Shown here one piece after another: positions 31,820 through 44,769 of a stretch of DNA of 56,000 bases. Where the stretch lies: contig NC_022080.4 in assembly GCF_000445995.2 (NCBI RefSeq), positions 96,001 through 152,000 on the forward strand, given 5' to 3'. Numbering within the stretch: the first letter of the stretch is position 1; each line of letters begins with the position of its first letter. The notes under the pieces are model-generated. The model did not search any database, had not been told where the DNA came from, and was given only the letters and a program-made list of their open reading frames with translations. Origin of the DNA: Geobacillus genomosp. 3 (GTDB lineage Bacteria > Bacillota > Bacilli > Bacillales > Anoxybacillaceae). The translations under genes and the position numbers were made by a program.

Positions 31820-32218
<399 letters not shown>

Positions 32219-32243
32219 TTCAATTGACTAGGAGGTGTGACAA

Positions 32244-32879
32244 ATGACGAAAGGAATCTTAGGAAGAAAAATCGGTATGACGCAAGTATTTGCGGAAAAC
32301 GGCGATTTGATTCCGGTAACCGTCATCGAAGCGACGCCGAACGTTGTGCTGCAAAAGAAAACGGTCGAAAACGACGGTTACGAAGCGATTCAATTAGGAT
32401 TTGAAGATTTGAGCGTCAAGCGCGCCAACAAACCGCAAATCGGCCATGCTGCCAAAGCAAACACGGCACCTAAGCGCTTCATTCGTGAAATTCGCGGCGC
32501 CAACGTTGATGAGTATGAAGTGGGCCAAGAAGTGAAAGTGGACATTTTCAGTGAAGGCGACATCGTCGATGTCACAGGCGTTTCCAAAGGGAAAGGGTTC
32601 CAAGGGGTCATTAAACGCCATGGCCAATCGCGTGGACCAATGGCTCACGGCTCCCGTTACCATCGCCGTCCAGGTTCGATGGGGGCGATCGCGCCAAACC
32701 GCGTATTTAAAACGAAAAACTTGCCAGGCCGTACGGGCGGCGAACGCGTCACGATTCAAAACTTAAAAATTGTCAAGATCGACCCGGAACGCAACCTGTT
32801 GCTCATTAAAGGCAACGTACCGGGCCCGAGAAAAGGATTAGTCATCGTGAAAAGCGCCGTTAAAGCGAAGGCGAAATAA
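32244..32879 (+). CDS. rplC: Ribosomal protein L3
   Basis: L3 initiates 50S assembly and reaches close to the peptidyl-transferase centre. The 211-residue product has [13 protein letters not shown] at the N-terminus and the central loop [20 protein letters not shown], whose histidine/arginine tip approaches the A site. AGGAGGTG precedes ATG 32244. It lies 25 bases after rpsJ. Confidence 0.98.
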   Translation: MTKGILGRKIGMTQVFAENGDLIPVTVIEATPNVVLQKKTVENDGYEAIQLGFEDLSVKRANKPQIGHAAKANTAPKRFIREIRGANVDEYEVGQEVKVDIFSEGDIVDVTGVSKGKGFQGVIKRHGQSRGPMAHGSRYHRRPGSMGAIAPNRVFKTKNLPGRTGGERVTIQNLKIVKIDPERNLLLIKGNVPGPRKGLVIVKSAVKAKAK

Positions 32880-32908
32880 CATTTGGCCAAGAAAGGAGGA
32901 ACTACGTA

Positions 32909-33532
32909 ATGCCAAAAGTAGCATTATATAACCAAAACGGACAGACGATCGGAGAAATCGAATTAAACGATGCCGTTTTTGGGATTGAACCGAATAAACA
33001 CGTATTGTTCGAAGCAGTCATTATGCAACGCGCCTCGATGCGCCAAGGAACGCATAAAACGAAAAACCGCGCTGAAGTGAGCGGCGGCGGCCGCAAGCCT
33101 TGGCGTCAAAAGGGGACTGGACGCGCCCGCCAAGGTTCGATTCGCGCTCCACAATGGCGAGGCGGCGGTACGGTCTTTGGTCCGGTTCCGCGCAGCTACA
33201 GCTACAAATTGCCGAAGAAAGTCCGCCGTTTAGCGATTAAATCGGCGTTATCCTCGAAAGTGCTCGAAAACGACATTGTTGTATTGGATCAACTGTCACT
33301 TGAAGCACCGAAAACGAAAGAAATGGTGAAAATTTTAACTAACCTCGCGGTTGACCGGAAGGCGCTCATTGTAACCGACGAATTGAATGAGAACGTTTAT
33401 TTGTCGGCGCGTAACATCCCGGGCGTCAAAGTCGTTTCTGCCAACGGCATCAACGTGCTTGACGTGTTGAACCATGACAAACTTGTCATGACGAAGGCGG
33501 CCGTGGAGAAAGTAGAGGAGGTGCTTGCATAA
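32909..33532 (+). CDS. rplD: Ribosomal protein L4
   Basis: L4 lines the exit tunnel; its extended loop, including [19 protein letters not shown] at about 60-80, narrows the tunnel and is where macrolide-resistance changes occur in other species; none is obvious here. In E. coli L4 represses the S10 operon, but Gram-positive operons generally lack that leader. The 207-residue gene ends in TAATG, sharing one base with rplW. Confidence 0.98.
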   Translation: MPKVALYNQNGQTIGEIELNDAVFGIEPNKHVLFEAVIMQRASMRQGTHKTKNRAEVSGGGRKPWRQKGTGRARQGSIRAPQWRGGGTVFGPVPRSYSYKLPKKVRRLAIKSALSSKVLENDIVVLDQLSLEAPKTKEMVKILTNLAVDRKALIVTDELNENVYLSARNIPGVKVVSANGINVLDVLNHDKLVMTKAAVEKVEEVLA

Positions 33533-33819
33533 TGAAAGACCCTCGCGACATTATTAAGCGCCCCATCATCACGGAAAATACGATGAATTTGGTCGGGGAA
33601 CGGAAATATACGTTTGAAGTCGACGTCAAAGCGAACAAAACGGAAGTGAAAGACGCGGTAGAGAAAATTTTTGGCGTCAAAGTCGAAAAAGTGAACATTA
33701 TGAACTATAAAGGGAAATTTAAACGCGTTGGCCGTTACAGCGGTTATACGAACCGCCGCCGCAAAGCGATCGTCACGCTGACGCCGGACAGCAAAGAAAT
33801 CGAACTGTTTGAAGTGTAA
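33532..33819 (+). CDS. rplW: Ribosomal protein L23
   Basis: L23 sits at the tunnel exit and is the docking point for trigger factor and SRP. The 95-residue product has the family core [15 protein letters not shown] and [15 protein letters not shown]. The TAATG junction with rplD points to coupled translation; a GGAGGTG inside the end of rplD serves as the ribosome site. Confidence 0.97.
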   Translation: MKDPRDIIKRPIITENTMNLVGERKYTFEVDVKANKTEVKDAVEKIFGVKVEKVNIMNYKGKFKRVGRYSGYTNRRRKAIVTLTPDSKEIELFEV

Positions 33820-33846
33820 GACTAAACGCGAAGGAGGGACATTACG

Positions 33847-34677
33847 ATGGCGATTAAAAAGTATAAACCGACATCGAACGGCCGTCGTGGCATGACGGTG
33901 CTTGATTTCTCGGAAATTACGACGGATCAGCCGGAAAAATCGTTGCTTGCTCCGTTAAAGAAAAAAGCAGGCCGCAACAATCAAGGGAAAATTACGGTTC
34001 GCCATCAAGGCGGTGGCCATAAACGCCAATACCGGATTATCGATTTTAAGCGCGACAAAGACGGAATTCCTGGACGCGTTGCTACGATTGAATACGATCC
34101 GAACCGTTCGGCGAACATCGCGCTCATCAACTATGCAGACGGGGAGAAACGTTACATTCTCGCACCGAAAAACTTAAAAGTCGGCATGGAAATCATGTCG
34201 GGTCCGGATGCAGACATTAAAGTCGGCAATGCACTGCCGCTCGAAAACATTCCAGTCGGTACGCTCGTCCATAACATTGAGCTAAAACCGGGCCGTGGCG
34301 GACAATTAGTGCGTGCAGCCGGCACATCAGCACAAGTGCTCGGGAAAGAGGGCAAATACGTTATCATCCGCCTCGCTTCTGGTGAAGTGCGCATGATTTT
34401 AGGAAAATGCCGTGCAACAGTCGGCGAAGTTGGCAATGAGCAACACGAACTTGTGAATGTTGGGAAAGCAGGACGTGCTCGCTGGTTAGGCATCCGTCCA
34501 ACGGTTCGCGGTTCGGTTATGAACCCGGTTGACCACCCGCACGGTGGTGGGGAAGGGAAAGCGCCAATCGGGCGTAAGTCACCGATGACACCTTGGGGCA
34601 AACCGACGCTCGGATACAAAACACGCAAAAAGAAAAACAAATCGGATAAATTCATCGTCCGTCGCCGCAAAAAGTAA
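33847..34677 (+). CDS. rplB: Ribosomal protein L2
   Basis: L2 is a primary 23S rRNA binder needed for subunit joining and peptidyl transfer. The 276-residue product has the conserved [20 protein letters not shown] segment with the essential histidine near residue 229. GAAGGAGGGA precedes ATG 33847. The basic C-terminal tail ([19 protein letters not shown]) is typical. Confidence 0.98.
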   Translation: MAIKKYKPTSNGRRGMTVLDFSEITTDQPEKSLLAPLKKKAGRNNQGKITVRHQGGGHKRQYRIIDFKRDKDGIPGRVATIEYDPNRSANIALINYADGEKRYILAPKNLKVGMEIMSGPDADIKVGNALPLENIPVGTLVHNIELKPGRGGQLVRAAGTSAQVLGKEGKYVIIRLASGEVRMILGKCRATVGEVGNEQHELVNVGKAGRARWLGIRPTVRGSVMNPVDHPHGGGEGKAPIGRKSPMTPWGKPTLGYKTRKKKNKSDKFIVRRRKK

Positions 34678-34710
34678 TGAACGAGCGCAATTAAGAAGGG
34701 AGGTTCACTT

Positions 34711-34989
34711 ATGGGTCGCAGCTTGAAAAAAGGTCCGTTTTGTGATGAACATTTGATGAAAAAAATTGAAAAGCTCAATGAAACTGGGCAAAAACAAGTG
34801 ATTAAAACATGGTCTCGCCGTTCGACGATCTTCCCGCAGTTTGTCGGTCATACGATCGCCGTATATGATGGCCGCAAACATGTACCGGTATATATTACAG
34901 AAGACATGGTCGGGCACAAATTGGGTGAATTTGCGCCGACGCGCACGTTCCGCGGCCATGCCGGCGATGACAAGAAAACAAAACGGTAA
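34711..34989 (+). CDS. rpsS: Ribosomal protein S19
   Basis: A 92-residue 30S head protein that contacts S13 and the A-site tRNA region. It begins [15 protein letters not shown] and has the signature [28 protein letters not shown] lies before ATG 34711. It is the fifth gene of the S10 group, 33 bases after rplB. Confidence 0.97.
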   Translation: MGRSLKKGPFCDEHLMKKIEKLNETGQKQVIKTWSRRSTIFPQFVGHTIAVYDGRKHVPVYITEDMVGHKLGEFAPTRTFRGHAGDDKKTKR

Positions 34990-35008
34990 TGAGAGGAGGT
35001 TCTGAAAC

Positions 35009-35350
35009 ATGCAAGCTAAAGCTATTGCGAGAACCGTTCGCATCGCTCCTCGTAAAGCACGCTTAGTCATTGATTTGATCCGCGGGAAAGAAGTCGGCGA
35101 AGCGTTCGCGATTTTACGTCATACGCCGAAAGCCGCTTCCCCGATCATTGAAAAAGTATTGAAATCGGCTGTTGCCAACGCTGAACATAACTACGACATG
35201 GACATTAACAACTTGGTCGTTTCCCAGGCGTACGTAGACGAAGGTCCGACGCTCAAACGTTTCCGTCCGCGTGCGATGGGCCGGGCAAGCGCCATTAATA
35301 AACGCACAAGCCATATTACAATCGTCGTTTCAGAAAAGAAGGAGGGATAA
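35009..35350 (+). CDS. rplV: Ribosomal protein L22
   Basis: L22 lines the exit tunnel with a long beta hairpin and connects several 23S domains. The 113-residue product shows [18 protein letters not shown] and the hairpin region [16 protein letters not shown](A)I, the region altered in some macrolide-resistant strains, here apparently ordinary. GAGAGGAGG precedes ATG 35009; only 3 bases separate it from rpsC. Confidence 0.97.
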   Translation: MQAKAIARTVRIAPRKARLVIDLIRGKEVGEAFAILRHTPKAASPIIEKVLKSAVANAEHNYDMDINNLVVSQAYVDEGPTLKRFRPRAMGRASAINKRTSHITIVVSEKKEG

Positions 35351-35353
35351 TTC

Positions 35354-36010
35354 GTGGGTCAAAAGGTCAACCCGATCGGTCTGCGCATCGGCATCATTCG
35401 TGACTGGGAATCGAGATGGTATGCGGAAAAAGACTATGCAGATCTGTTGCACGAAGACTTAAAAGTGCGCGAATACATTAACAAACGCCTTCAAGACGCG
35501 GCCGTTTCCCATGTGGAAATTGAACGTGCAGCCAACCGTGTCAATGTGACGATCCATACGGCGAAACCGGGCATGGTCATCGGGAAAGGCGGCTCGGAAG
35601 TTGAAGCGCTCCGCAAAGCGCTCGCGCAATTAACCGGCAAGCGTGTCCATATTAACATCGTCGAAATTAAAAAACCGGATTTGGACGCGAAACTTGTTGC
35701 CGAAAACATCGCTCGTCAGTTGGAAAACCGCGTTTCGTTCCGCCGTGCGCAAAAACAAGCGATTCAACGTGCGATGCGGGCTGGGGCGAAAGGGATTAAA
35801 ACGATGGTTTCCGGCCGTTTGGGCGGTGCCGATATTGCTCGTTCGGAACATTACAGCGAGGGGACGGTTCCACTCCATACGCTGCGCGCTGACATTGACT
35901 ATGCGACGGCAGAAGCGGATACAACGTACGGAAAAATCGGCGTGAAAGTATGGATTTACCGTGGGGAAGTCCTTCCGACAAAGAAAAAGGCTGAGGAAGG
36001 AGGAAAATAA
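35354..36010 (+). CDS. rpsC: Ribosomal protein S3
   Basis: S3 forms part of the mRNA entry tunnel and has helicase-related function. The 218-residue product starts at GTG 35354 ([13 protein letters not shown]), after GAAGGAGGG that lies within the end of rplV. It has a KH domain with [14 protein letters not shown] at about 79-92 and the C-terminal [11 protein letters not shown] motif. Confidence 0.98.
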   Translation: MGQKVNPIGLRIGIIRDWESRWYAEKDYADLLHEDLKVREYINKRLQDAAVSHVEIERAANRVNVTIHTAKPGMVIGKGGSEVEALRKALAQLTGKRVHINIVEIKKPDLDAKLVAENIARQLENRVSFRRAQKQAIQRAMRAGAKGIKTMVSGRLGGADIARSEHYSEGTVPLHTLRADIDYATAEADTTYGKIGVKVWIYRGEVLPTKKKAEEGGK

Positions 36011-36012
36011 TC

Positions 36013-36438
36013 ATGTTAATGCCAAAACGCGTCAAATATCGCCGTGAACATCGCGGGCGGATGAAAGGCCGCGCGAAAGGCGGTACGGAAGTTCATTTCG
36101 GTGAATTCGGATTGCAAGCATTAGAATCGGCTTGGATTACGAACCGGCAAATTGAGGCAGCCCGTCGGGCGATGACCCGTTACATGAGACGGGGCGGGAA
36201 AGTATGGATTCGCATTTTCCCATCCAAGCCGTATACAGCCAAACCGCTTGAAGTGCGGATGGGTTCCGGTAAAGGGGCACCGGAAGGTTGGGTCGCGGTT
36301 GTCAAACCAGGCAAAGTAATGTTTGAAGTGGGCGGTGTTTCCGAGGAAGTGGCACGTGAAGCGTTGCGTTTGGCTTCTCACAAACTTCCGATCAAATGCA
36401 AATTTGTAAAACGTGAAGAAACTGGTGGTGAAGCGTAA
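36013..36438 (+). CDS. rplP: Ribosomal protein L16
   Basis: L16 helps position A-site tRNA. The 141-residue product begins [19 protein letters not shown]; the ATG at 36013 is kept over the ATG at 36019 because homologues begin ML(L/M)PKR. The [21 protein letters not shown] segment carries the arginine that is hydroxylated in some bacteria. It ends in TAATG with rpmC. Confidence 0.97.
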   Translation: MLMPKRVKYRREHRGRMKGRAKGGTEVHFGEFGLQALESAWITNRQIEAARRAMTRYMRRGGKVWIRIFPSKPYTAKPLEVRMGSGKGAPEGWVAVVKPGKVMFEVGGVSEEVAREALRLASHKLPIKCKFVKREETGGEA

Positions 36439-36638
36439 TGAAAGCGAAAGAAATCCGTGATTTGACCACTGCCGAAATCGAGCAAAAAATTCAAGCGTTG
36501 AAGGAAGAGCTGTTCAACCTTCGCTTCCAGCTGGCGACAGGCCAACTGGAAAACACGGCGCGCATCCGCCAAGTGCGCAAGGACATCGCCCGTATGAAAA
36601 CGATCATTCGCGAACGCGAGCTTGCTGCCAATAAATAA
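36438..36638 (+). CDS. rpmC: Ribosomal protein L29
   Basis: A 66-residue two-helix protein at the tunnel exit near L23. It begins [19 protein letters not shown] and has the [16 protein letters not shown] signature. The start shares one base with the rplP stop, so translation is coupled; the upstream GGTGG inside rplP can act as the ribosome site. Confidence 0.96.
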   Translation: MKAKEIRDLTTAEIEQKIQALKEELFNLRFQLATGQLENTARIRQVRKDIARMKTIIRERELAANK

Positions 36639-36660
36639 TGTTTGAGAGGAGGTTTGCGGA

Positions 36661-36924
36661 ATGAGCGAACGCAATCAACGCAAAGTGTACGTCGGACGGG
36701 TCGTATCGGACAAAATGGACAAAACGATTACCGTTTTAGTTGAAACGTACAAAAAACATCCGTTATACGGCAAACGCGTCAAATACTCGAAAAAATATAA
36801 AGCACATGATGAACAAAATATTGCCAAAGTCGGCGACATCGTTAAAATTATGGAAACTCGCCCACTGTCGGCAACGAAACGTTTCCGTTTAGTAGAAGTC
36901 GTCGAAAAGGCTGTTGTTCTATAA
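36661..36924 (+). CDS. rpsQ: Ribosomal protein S17
   Basis: An 87-residue OB-fold protein that binds 16S helices early in 30S assembly. It shows [17 protein letters not shown] and [19 protein letters not shown], both family signatures. GAGAGGAGG precedes ATG 36661. Confidence 0.97.
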   Translation: MSERNQRKVYVGRVVSDKMDKTITVLVETYKKHPLYGKRVKYSKKYKAHDEQNIAKVGDIVKIMETRPLSATKRFRLVEVVEKAVVL

Positions 36925-36973
36925 TCGTTCTTCACTTAGTTCGGGGAGATAATTCCGAAAGGAGGTTTCGTCG

Positions 36974-37342
36974 ATGATTCAACAAGAATCTCGCTTAAAA
37001 GTAGCTGATAACTCTGGCGCACGCGAAGTGCTTGTCATTAAAGTGCTCGGAGGTTCGGGCCGCCGTTACGCGAACATCGGTGATGTCGTTGTCGCTACGG
37101 TTAAAGATGCGACGCCAGGTGGCGTTGTTAAAAAAGGTCAAGTTGTGAAAGCAGTCGTCGTCCGCACGAAACGCGGGGTGCGCCGTTCGGACGGTTCGTA
37201 CATCCGTTTTGACGAAAACGCCTGCGTCATCATCCGTGATGACAAAAGCCCGCGCGGTACGCGGATTTTTGGACCGGTTGCCCGCGAATTGCGCGAGAAA
37301 GATTTTATGAAAATCATTTCTTTAGCTCCGGAAGTTATTTAA
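36974..37342 (+). CDS. rplN: Ribosomal protein L14
   Basis: A 122-residue protein at the subunit interface and, in other bacteria, the docking site of the silencing factor RsfS. It begins [19 protein letters not shown] and has the signature [28 protein letters not shown] precedes ATG 36974. It is generally taken as the first gene of the spc group; I see no promoter in the 49-base gap before it. Confidence 0.98.
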   Translation: MIQQESRLKVADNSGAREVLVIKVLGGSGRRYANIGDVVVATVKDATPGGVVKKGQVVKAVVVRTKRGVRRSDGSYIRFDENACVIIRDDKSPRGTRIFGPVARELREKDFMKIISLAPEVI

Positions 37343-37378
37343 TGGAACGGAATCACGTTTCAAGGAGGTGCGAATGCG

Positions 37379-37690
37379 ATGCATGTAAAAAAAGGTGATA
37401 AAGTGCAAGTAATCTCCGGCAAAGACAAAGGCAAACAAGGCGTCATCCTGGCGGCATTTCCAAAGAAAAACCGCGTCATCGTCGAAGGCGTCAACATCGT
37501 GAAAAAGCACGCGAAACCGTCGCAAGCGAATCCACAAGGCGGCATTATTGAAAAAGAAGCGCCAATCCACGTTTCCAAAGTGATGCCGTTAGACCCGAAA
37601 ACGGGTGCGCCAACACGCATCGGCTACAAAGTGATTGACGGCAAAAAGGTGCGCTATGCGAAAAAATCCGGAGAGATTTTAGATAAATAA
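37379..37690 (+). CDS. rplX: Ribosomal protein L24
   Basis: A 103-residue KOW-motif protein that initiates 50S assembly near the tunnel exit. It begins [21 protein letters not shown]. Three ATGs lie within eight bases (37374-37381); the one at 37379 is in frame with the family sequence and 7 bases after AAGGAGG(TG). Confidence 0.97.
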   Translation: MHVKKGDKVQVISGKDKGKQGVILAAFPKKNRVIVEGVNIVKKHAKPSQANPQGGIIEKEAPIHVSKVMPLDPKTGAPTRIGYKVIDGKKVRYAKKSGEILDK

Positions 37691-37717
37691 CCGTGACGCA
37701 GGAAAGGAGGTACTTTT

Positions 37718-38257
37718 ATGAACCGCCTAAAAGAGAAGTATGTAAACGAAGTCGTGCCTGCTCTCATGAGCAAGTTCAACTATAAATCGATCATGCAAGT
37801 GCCAAAAATCGAAAAGGTCGTCATTAACATGGGTGTCGGCGACGCGGTACAAAACCCGAAAGCATTAGACAGCGCCGTCGAAGAACTCACATTGATCGCG
37901 GGTCAACGACCGGTTGTGACGCGCGCGAAAAAATCGATTGCCGGCTTCCGTCTCCGCCAAGGAATGCCGATTGGTGCGAAAGTCACATTGCGCGGCGAAC
38001 GGATGTATGAATTTCTTGACAAATTGATCTCGGTCTCGCTTCCGCGTGTGCGTGACTTCCGCGGGGTATCGAAAAAAGCGTTTGACGGGCGCGGTAACTA
38101 TACGCTCGGCATTAAAGAGCAGCTCATTTTCCCAGAGATCGACTACGATAAAGTGAACAAAGTGCGCGGCATGGATATCGTGATCGTCACGACGGCCAAC
38201 ACGGACGAAGAAGCGCGTGAACTGTTAACGTTGCTCGGCATGCCATTCCAAAAATAA
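37718..38257 (+). CDS. rplE: Ribosomal protein L5
   Basis: L5 binds 5S rRNA and contacts P-site tRNA. The 179-residue product has [17 protein letters not shown], the [20 protein letters not shown] signature and the C-terminal [29 protein letters not shown] precedes ATG 37718. Confidence 0.98.
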   Translation: MNRLKEKYVNEVVPALMSKFNYKSIMQVPKIEKVVINMGVGDAVQNPKALDSAVEELTLIAGQRPVVTRAKKSIAGFRLRQGMPIGAKVTLRGERMYEFLDKLISVSLPRVRDFRGVSKKAFDGRGNYTLGIKEQLIFPEIDYDKVNKVRGMDIVIVTTANTDEEARELLTLLGMPFQK

Positions 38258-38286
38258 TGATCCCATAACGCAAGGGAGGCGAAATC

Positions 38287-38472
38287 GTGGCTAAAAAATC
38301 GATGATCGCGAAACAAAAACGGACGCCGAAGTTTAAAGTAAGAGCGTACACCCGCTGCGAGCGCTGCGGCCGCCCGCATTCGGTTTATCGCAAATTTAAA
38401 CTTTGCCGTATTTGTTTCCGTGAACTCGCATATAAAGGTCAACTTCCAGGCATTAAAAAAGCCAGCTGGTAA
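38287..38472 (+). CDS. rpsZ: Ribosomal protein S14, zinc type
   Basis: The 61-residue short form of S14 with both zinc pairs (CERCGR and CRICFR), so this is the zinc-containing version. The zinc-free paralogue used in zinc starvation in B. subtilis is not in this window. The start is GTG 38287 after AAGGGAGG. Confidence 0.97.
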   Translation: MAKKSMIAKQKRTPKFKVRAYTRCERCGRPHSVYRKFKLCRICFRELAYKGQLPGIKKASW

Positions 38473-38505
38473 TCAACCCATTGATTGGGAAGGAGGTAAA
38501 ACAAA

Positions 38506-38904
38506 ATGGTGATGACAGATCCAATTGCTGATATGCTTACTCGCATCCGCAATGCGAACATGGTGCGTCACGAAAAACTCGAAGTACCGGCTTCGAAAAT
38601 CAAGCGGGAAATCGCCGAAATTTTAAAGCGCGAAGGGTTTATTCGTGATGTAGAATATATCGAAGACAACAAGCAAGGTATTCTCCGCATTTTCTTGAAA
38701 TACGGTCCGAACAACGAACGCGTCATTACCGGACTGAAACGCATCAGCAAACCGGGGCTGCGCGTCTATGTCAAAGCCCATGAAGTGCCGCGCGTCTTAA
38801 ACGGCTTAGGGATCGCCATTCTCTCGACGTCACAAGGCATTTTAACAGACAAAGAAGCACGGCAAAAAGGCACGGGCGGCGAAGTAGTCGCTTACGTTTG
38901 GTAA
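38506..38904 (+). CDS. rpsH: Ribosomal protein S8
   Basis: S8 organises the 16S central domain and, in E. coli, represses the spc operon by binding mRNA near rplE. The 132-residue product begins [17 protein letters not shown] and has the C-terminal signature [28 protein letters not shown] precedes ATG 38506. Confidence 0.98.
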   Translation: MVMTDPIADMLTRIRNANMVRHEKLEVPASKIKREIAEILKREGFIRDVEYIEDNKQGILRIFLKYGPNNERVITGLKRISKPGLRVYVKAHEVPRVLNGLGIAILSTSQGILTDKEARQKGTGGEVVAYVW

Positions 38905-38936
38905 TTTATCCGCTCAAGAATGGAGGTGTGTTTGAC

Positions 38937-39473
38937 ATGTCACGTGTCGGCAAAAAACCAATTGAAATTCCTGCCGGTGTCACCGTTACTGTGAACGGCA
39001 ATACCGTTACGGTCAAAGGACCGAAAGGGGAATTAACCCGTACGTTCCACCCGGATATTATGATCAATATTGAAGACAATGTGATTACGGTTGCGCGCCC
39101 GAGTGATGAAAAGCAACACCGCGCGCTCCATGGTACGACGCGCAGCTTGCTTGCTAACATGGTCGAGGGCGTCTCAAAAGGCTATGAAAAAGGACTCGAG
39201 TTGGTTGGTGTCGGTTACCGTGCATCGAAACAAGGGAAAAAGCTTGTCTTGAGCGTCGGTTACTCCCATCCGGTAGAAATTGAGCCGGAAGAAGGACTCG
39301 AAATCGAAGTGCCTGCAGCAACAAAAGTCATCGTCAAAGGGGCAGACAAACAACGCGTCGGCGAACTGGCAGCCAACATTCGCGCCGTACGTCCACCGGA
39401 GCCGTATAAAGGCAAAGGGATTCGTTACGAAGGTGAGCTTGTACGACGGAAAGAAGGAAAAACTGGTAAATAA
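38937..39473 (+). CDS. rplF: Ribosomal protein L6
   Basis: L6 lies beside the sarcin-ricin loop at the factor-binding site. The 178-residue product, the same length as the G. stearothermophilus protein, begins [15 protein letters not shown] and ends with the signature [17 protein letters not shown] 38937 follows TGGAGGTG; the upstream in-frame ATG at 38898 overlaps rpsH and is rejected. Confidence 0.98.
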   Translation: MSRVGKKPIEIPAGVTVTVNGNTVTVKGPKGELTRTFHPDIMINIEDNVITVARPSDEKQHRALHGTTRSLLANMVEGVSKGYEKGLELVGVGYRASKQGKKLVLSVGYSHPVEIEPEEGLEIEVPAATKVIVKGADKQRVGELAANIRAVRPPEPYKGKGIRYEGELVRRKEGKTGK

Positions 39474-39506
39474 CGCGGCATAGCGAAGCGAAAGGAGTGA
39501 CATTCG

Positions 39507-39869
39507 ATGATTACAAAAGCTGACCGAAATGCGGTCCGTAGAAAAAGACACGCGCGCATCCGCAAAAAAATTGTCGGCACGACTGAACGTCCGCGGTTGA
39601 GCGTGTTCCGTTCAAACAAACATATTTATGCGCAAATTATTGATGATACGAAATCAACAACGATTGTCAGCGCCTCAACATTGGATAAAGAGTTCGGCTT
39701 GGATTCCACGAACAACATTGATGCGGCGAAAAAAGTAGGCGAGCTTGTCGCGCAACGGGCGTTGGAAAAAGGCATTAAACAAGTCGTGTTCGACCGTGGC
39801 GGTTATTTGTATCATGGACGGGTGAAAGCATTGGCTGATGCCGCCCGTGAAGCCGGCTTGGAATTCTAA
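39507..39869 (+). CDS. rplR: Ribosomal protein L18
   Basis: A 120-residue 5S rRNA-binding protein. It begins [21 protein letters not shown] and has [19 protein letters not shown] and [30 protein letters not shown] precedes ATG 39507. L5 (37718) and L18 join 5S rRNA to the large subunit and are made from the same message. Confidence 0.98.
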   Translation: MITKADRNAVRRKRHARIRKKIVGTTERPRLSVFRSNKHIYAQIIDDTKSTTIVSASTLDKEFGLDSTNNIDAAKKVGELVAQRALEKGIKQVVFDRGGYLYHGRVKALADAAREAGLEF

Positions 39870-39888
39870 TTAAAAAGGAGGGACAACG

Positions 39889-40389
39889 ATGCGTCGTATC
39901 GATCCAAATAAACTTGAATTAGAAGAGCGTGTAGTCGCGGTAAACCGTGTAACAAAAGTCGTCAAAGGCGGACGTCGCCTGCGCTTTTCGGCTCTCGTCG
40001 TCGTCGGCGATAAAAATGGTCATGTCGGATTTGGCACAGGGAAAGCGCAAGAAGTTCCGGAAGCGATCCGTAAAGCGATTGAAGATGCAAAGAAAAACTT
40101 AATGGAAGTGCCGATCGTGGGCACGACAATTCCTCATGAAGTGATCGGTCATTTCGGTGCGGGACAAATCATCTTAAAACCGGCTTCTGAAGGTACCGGG
40201 GTGATCGCCGGTGGTCCGGCCCGTGCTGTATTAGAACTGGCGGGCATCAGCGACATTTTGTCGAAATCGATCGGCTCGAACACGCCAATCAATATGGTGC
40301 GCGCAACGTTCGATGGATTAAAACAATTAAAACGCGCCGAAGACGTAGCAAAATTGCGCGGCAAAACAGTCGAGGAACTGTTAGGATAA
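39889..40389 (+). CDS. rpsE: Ribosomal protein S5
   Basis: S5 shapes the mRNA entry site and affects decoding accuracy. The 166-residue product begins [20 protein letters not shown], has the spectinomycin-contact loop [20 protein letters not shown] (about residues 18-37) without visible change, and the signature [29 protein letters not shown] precedes ATG 39889. Confidence 0.98.
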   Translation: MRRIDPNKLELEERVVAVNRVTKVVKGGRRLRFSALVVVGDKNGHVGFGTGKAQEVPEAIRKAIEDAKKNLMEVPIVGTTIPHEVIGHFGAGQIILKPASEGTGVIAGGPARAVLELAGISDILSKSIGSNTPINMVRATFDGLKQLKRAEDVAKLRGKTVEELLG

Positions 40390-40402
40390 GGAGGGAACGA
40401 TC

Positions 40403-40591
40403 ATGGCAAAAAAATTGGCGATTACCCTCACGCGCAGCGTGATTGGCCGTCCGGAAGATCAGCGCATTACCGTCAAAACACTCGGCTTGCGGAAAATGCA
40501 CCAAACGGTTGTTCATCATGACAACCCTGCCATCCGCGGGATGATCAACAAAGTCGCTCACCTTGTGAAAGTAAAAGAAATTGAAGAATAA
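40403..40591 (+). CDS. rpmD: Ribosomal protein L30
   Basis: A 62-residue 50S protein with the signature [23 protein letters not shown] split here as [20 protein letters not shown] and the following residues. AAGGAGGGA precedes ATG 40403. It is often absent in bacterial groups outside this lineage but is standard in Bacillaceae. Confidence 0.96.
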   Translation: MAKKLAITLTRSVIGRPEDQRITVKTLGLRKMHQTVVHHDNPAIRGMINKVAHLVKVKEIEE

Positions 40592-40616
40592 TGAGATCAT
40601 AAGGAGGTGCTTCGCC

Positions 40617-41057
40617 ATGAAACTTCATGAATTGCAACCAGCGCCGGGTTCACGGAAAAAAGCTGTCCGTGTCGGCCGTGGGATCGGTTCGGGTAACGGC
40701 AAAACGTCCGGCCGTGGTCATAAAGGTCAAAAAGCCCGCTCCGGTGGAGGAGTTCGCCTTGGTTTTGAAGGGGGCCAAACACCTTTATTCCGTCGTTTGC
40801 CGAAACGTGGATTCACGAACATCAACCGGAAAGAATATGCAGTGGTCAACTTAGATAAACTGAACGTATTCGAAGATGGCACGGAAGTTACACCGGAATT
40901 GTTGCTTGAAACAGGTGTAATCAGCAAGCTGAAGTCGGGTGTGAAAATTTTAGGCAAAGGCCAAATCGAGAAAAAATTAACGGTTAAAGCGCATAAATTC
41001 TCGGCATCGGCGAAAGAGGCCATTGAGGCGGCTGGCGGTAAAACTGAGGTGATTTAA
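40617..41057 (+). CDS. rplO: Ribosomal protein L15
   Basis: A 146-residue late-assembly 50S protein whose glycine/arginine-rich N-terminus ([20 protein letters not shown]) threads through 23S rRNA. ATG 40617 follows AAGGAGGTG; the longer frame from 40581 overlaps rpmD. Its stop shares one base with the secY start (TAATG). Confidence 0.97.
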   Translation: MKLHELQPAPGSRKKAVRVGRGIGSGNGKTSGRGHKGQKARSGGGVRLGFEGGQTPLFRRLPKRGFTNINRKEYAVVNLDKLNVFEDGTEVTPELLLETGVISKLKSGVKILGKGQIEKKLTVKAHKFSASAKEAIEAAGGKTEVI

Positions 41058-42349
41058 TGTTTCGGACAATCTCCAACTTTATGCGCGTCAGTGATATTCG
41101 AAACAAAATCATTTTCACTCTTCTTATGCTAATTGTGTTCCGCATCGGAACATTCATCCCTGTTCCGAGCGTGAACACTGATGTGCTCAAACTGCAAGAT
41201 GAATTGAATGCGTTCGGCGTCCTGAACATTTTTGGCGGCGGGGCGCTGCAAAACTTTTCAATTTTTGCCATGGGGGTTATGCCCTACATTACGGCATCGA
41301 TTATCGTCCAGCTATTGCAAATGGACGTCGTTCCAAAATTCACGGAATGGTCAAAGCAAGGTGAGATGGGCCGACGTAAATTAGCTCAGTTTACCCGCTA
41401 TTTTACGATTGTGCTTGGGTTTATCCAAGCGCTCGGCATGTCGTACGGCTTCAACAACTTGGCCGGCGGGATGCTCATTCAAAATCCGGGCATTGGCACA
41501 TATTTGCTGATCGCGGTTGTTTTGACCGCTGGCACAGCCTTTTTAATGTGGCTCGGTGAACAGATCACCGCCAAAGGCGTCGGGAACGGCATCTCGATCA
41601 TTATTTTTGCAGGGATCGTCTCCGGTATTCCGACGATTTTGAATCAAATTTATGCTCAGCAATTTGAAAATGTCGGGGAAGATTTGTTTTTGCGCATCGT
41701 CCGGCTGTTGCTCGTAGCGCTGGCAGTTGTTGCCGTTATTGTTGGCGTCATCTACATTCAGCAGGCGTTCCGGAAAATTCCGATTCAATATGCCAAGCGG
41801 CTTGAAGGCCGAAACCCGGTCGGTGGCCATTCGACTCATTTGCCGCTTAAAGTGAATCCAGCCGGGGTCATTCCGGTCATTTTTGCCGTATCATTTTTGA
41901 TTGCACCACCGACGATTGCATCGTTTTTTGGTACGAATGACGTAACATTGTGGATTCGCCGAACGTTTGACTATACTCATCCGGTTGGCATGACGATCTA
42001 TGTCGTGCTTATTATCGCGTTTACGTACTTTTACGCGTTTGTTCAAGTCAACCCGGAGCAGATGGCGGAAAATTTGAAAAAGCAAGGCGGGTACATCCCG
42101 GGCATTCGTCCAGGGAAAAACACTCAGGAGTACGTAACGAGAATTTTATACCGATTGACGCTGGTCGGTTCGGTCTTTTTAGCGGTCATTGCCGTGCTGC
42201 CGGTGTTTTTCGTGAACTTTGCGAACTTGCCACCTTCCGCACAAATCGGCGGTACGAGCTTGCTCATCGTTGTCGGTGTGGCCCTTGAAACGATGAAGCA
42301 GCTTGAAAGCCAGCTGGTAAAACGCCATTACCGAGGATTCATCAAATAA
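41057..42349 (+). CDS. secY: SecY, protein translocation channel
   Basis: SecY is the ten-helix pore through which SecA pushes proteins across the membrane. The 430-residue product has NIFGGGALQNFSIFAMGVMP (plug/second helix region), IQQAFRKIPIQYAKR and a C-terminal cytoplasmic tail. It is translationally coupled to rplO. Its partner SecE is at 14581; SecG is not here. A 7-bp hairpin follows before adk. Confidence 0.98.
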   Translation: MFRTISNFMRVSDIRNKIIFTLLMLIVFRIGTFIPVPSVNTDVLKLQDELNAFGVLNIFGGGALQNFSIFAMGVMPYITASIIVQLLQMDVVPKFTEWSKQGEMGRRKLAQFTRYFTIVLGFIQALGMSYGFNNLAGGMLIQNPGIGTYLLIAVVLTAGTAFLMWLGEQITAKGVGNGISIIIFAGIVSGIPTILNQIYAQQFENVGEDLFLRIVRLLLVALAVVAVIVGVIYIQQAFRKIPIQYAKRLEGRNPVGGHSTHLPLKVNPAGVIPVIFAVSFLIAPPTIASFFGTNDVTLWIRRTFDYTHPVGMTIYVVLIIAFTYFYAFVQVNPEQMAENLKKQGGYIPGIRPGKNTQEYVTRILYRLTLVGSVFLAVIAVLPVFFVNFANLPPSAQIGGTSLLIVVGVALETMKQLESQLVKRHYRGFIK

Positions 42350-42354
42350 AGAGG

Positions 42355-42374
42355 GCAAGAGTGGCACCTCTTGC
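42355..42374 (+). other. Small hairpin between secY and adk
   Basis: GCAAGAG pairs with CTCTTGC around TGGCAC, six bases after the secY stop. No T-tract follows, so it is not an intrinsic terminator; an mRNA processing or stability role is possible. Confidence 0.5.
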
Positions 42375-42380
42375 TAGTAG

Positions 42381-43783
<1,403 letters not shown>

Positions 43784-43990
43784 ACGGATGCAGACAGTGC
43801 AGCCTCTGGGCGTCGGGGCAGATCGGCAAGCCCTTTTTCAGCGTTTGTGATTGCCCAGGCCGCTCAGCCGATTCGGCGATCAAGGCGGCCGGTTATCAAC
43901 CTTCCCGATCACTGTGGACATCGTCCACCTTATGTCCGTTCGGTTTTGCGTAACACAATGTTACCCATTCGAAGGAGGGAGAGCCGCTCG

Positions 43991-44357
<367 letters not shown>

Positions 44358-44378
44358 TTTCCAAGGAGGTGTACAACG

Positions 44379-44744
44379 ATGGCACGTATTGCAGGTGTCG
44401 ACATTCCGCGCGATAAACGGGTAGTCATTTCATTAACATACATTTATGGGATCGGTAAACCGACGGCGCAAAAAATCTTAGAAGAAGCAGGCGTATCGGA
44501 GGACACGCGCGTTCGTGACTTAACGGAAGAAGAATTGGGCCGCATTCGCGAAATCGTTGGCCGTTTAAAAGTAGAGGGCGATTTGCGCCGTGAAGTATCG
44601 CTCAATATTAAACGGTTAATGGAAATCGGCTGCTATCGCGGTCTCCGTCATCGCCGCGGGTTGCCGGTTCGCGGTCAAAACACGAAAAACAACGCCCGCA
44701 CACGTAAAGGTCCGCGCCGTACGGTAGCAAACAAGAAAAAATAA
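44379..44744 (+). CDS. rpsM: Ribosomal protein S13
   Basis: A 121-residue 30S head protein that forms bridges to L5 and contacts P-site tRNA. It begins [21 protein letters not shown] and ends with the basic tail [29 protein letters not shown] precedes ATG 44379. Confidence 0.98.
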   Translation: MARIAGVDIPRDKRVVISLTYIYGIGKPTAQKILEEAGVSEDTRVRDLTEEELGRIREIVGRLKVEGDLRREVSLNIKRLMEIGCYRGLRHRRGLPVRGQNTKNNARTRKGPRRTVANKKK

Positions 44745-44769
44745 TCACGCAAAGGAGGTCATTTGACGA

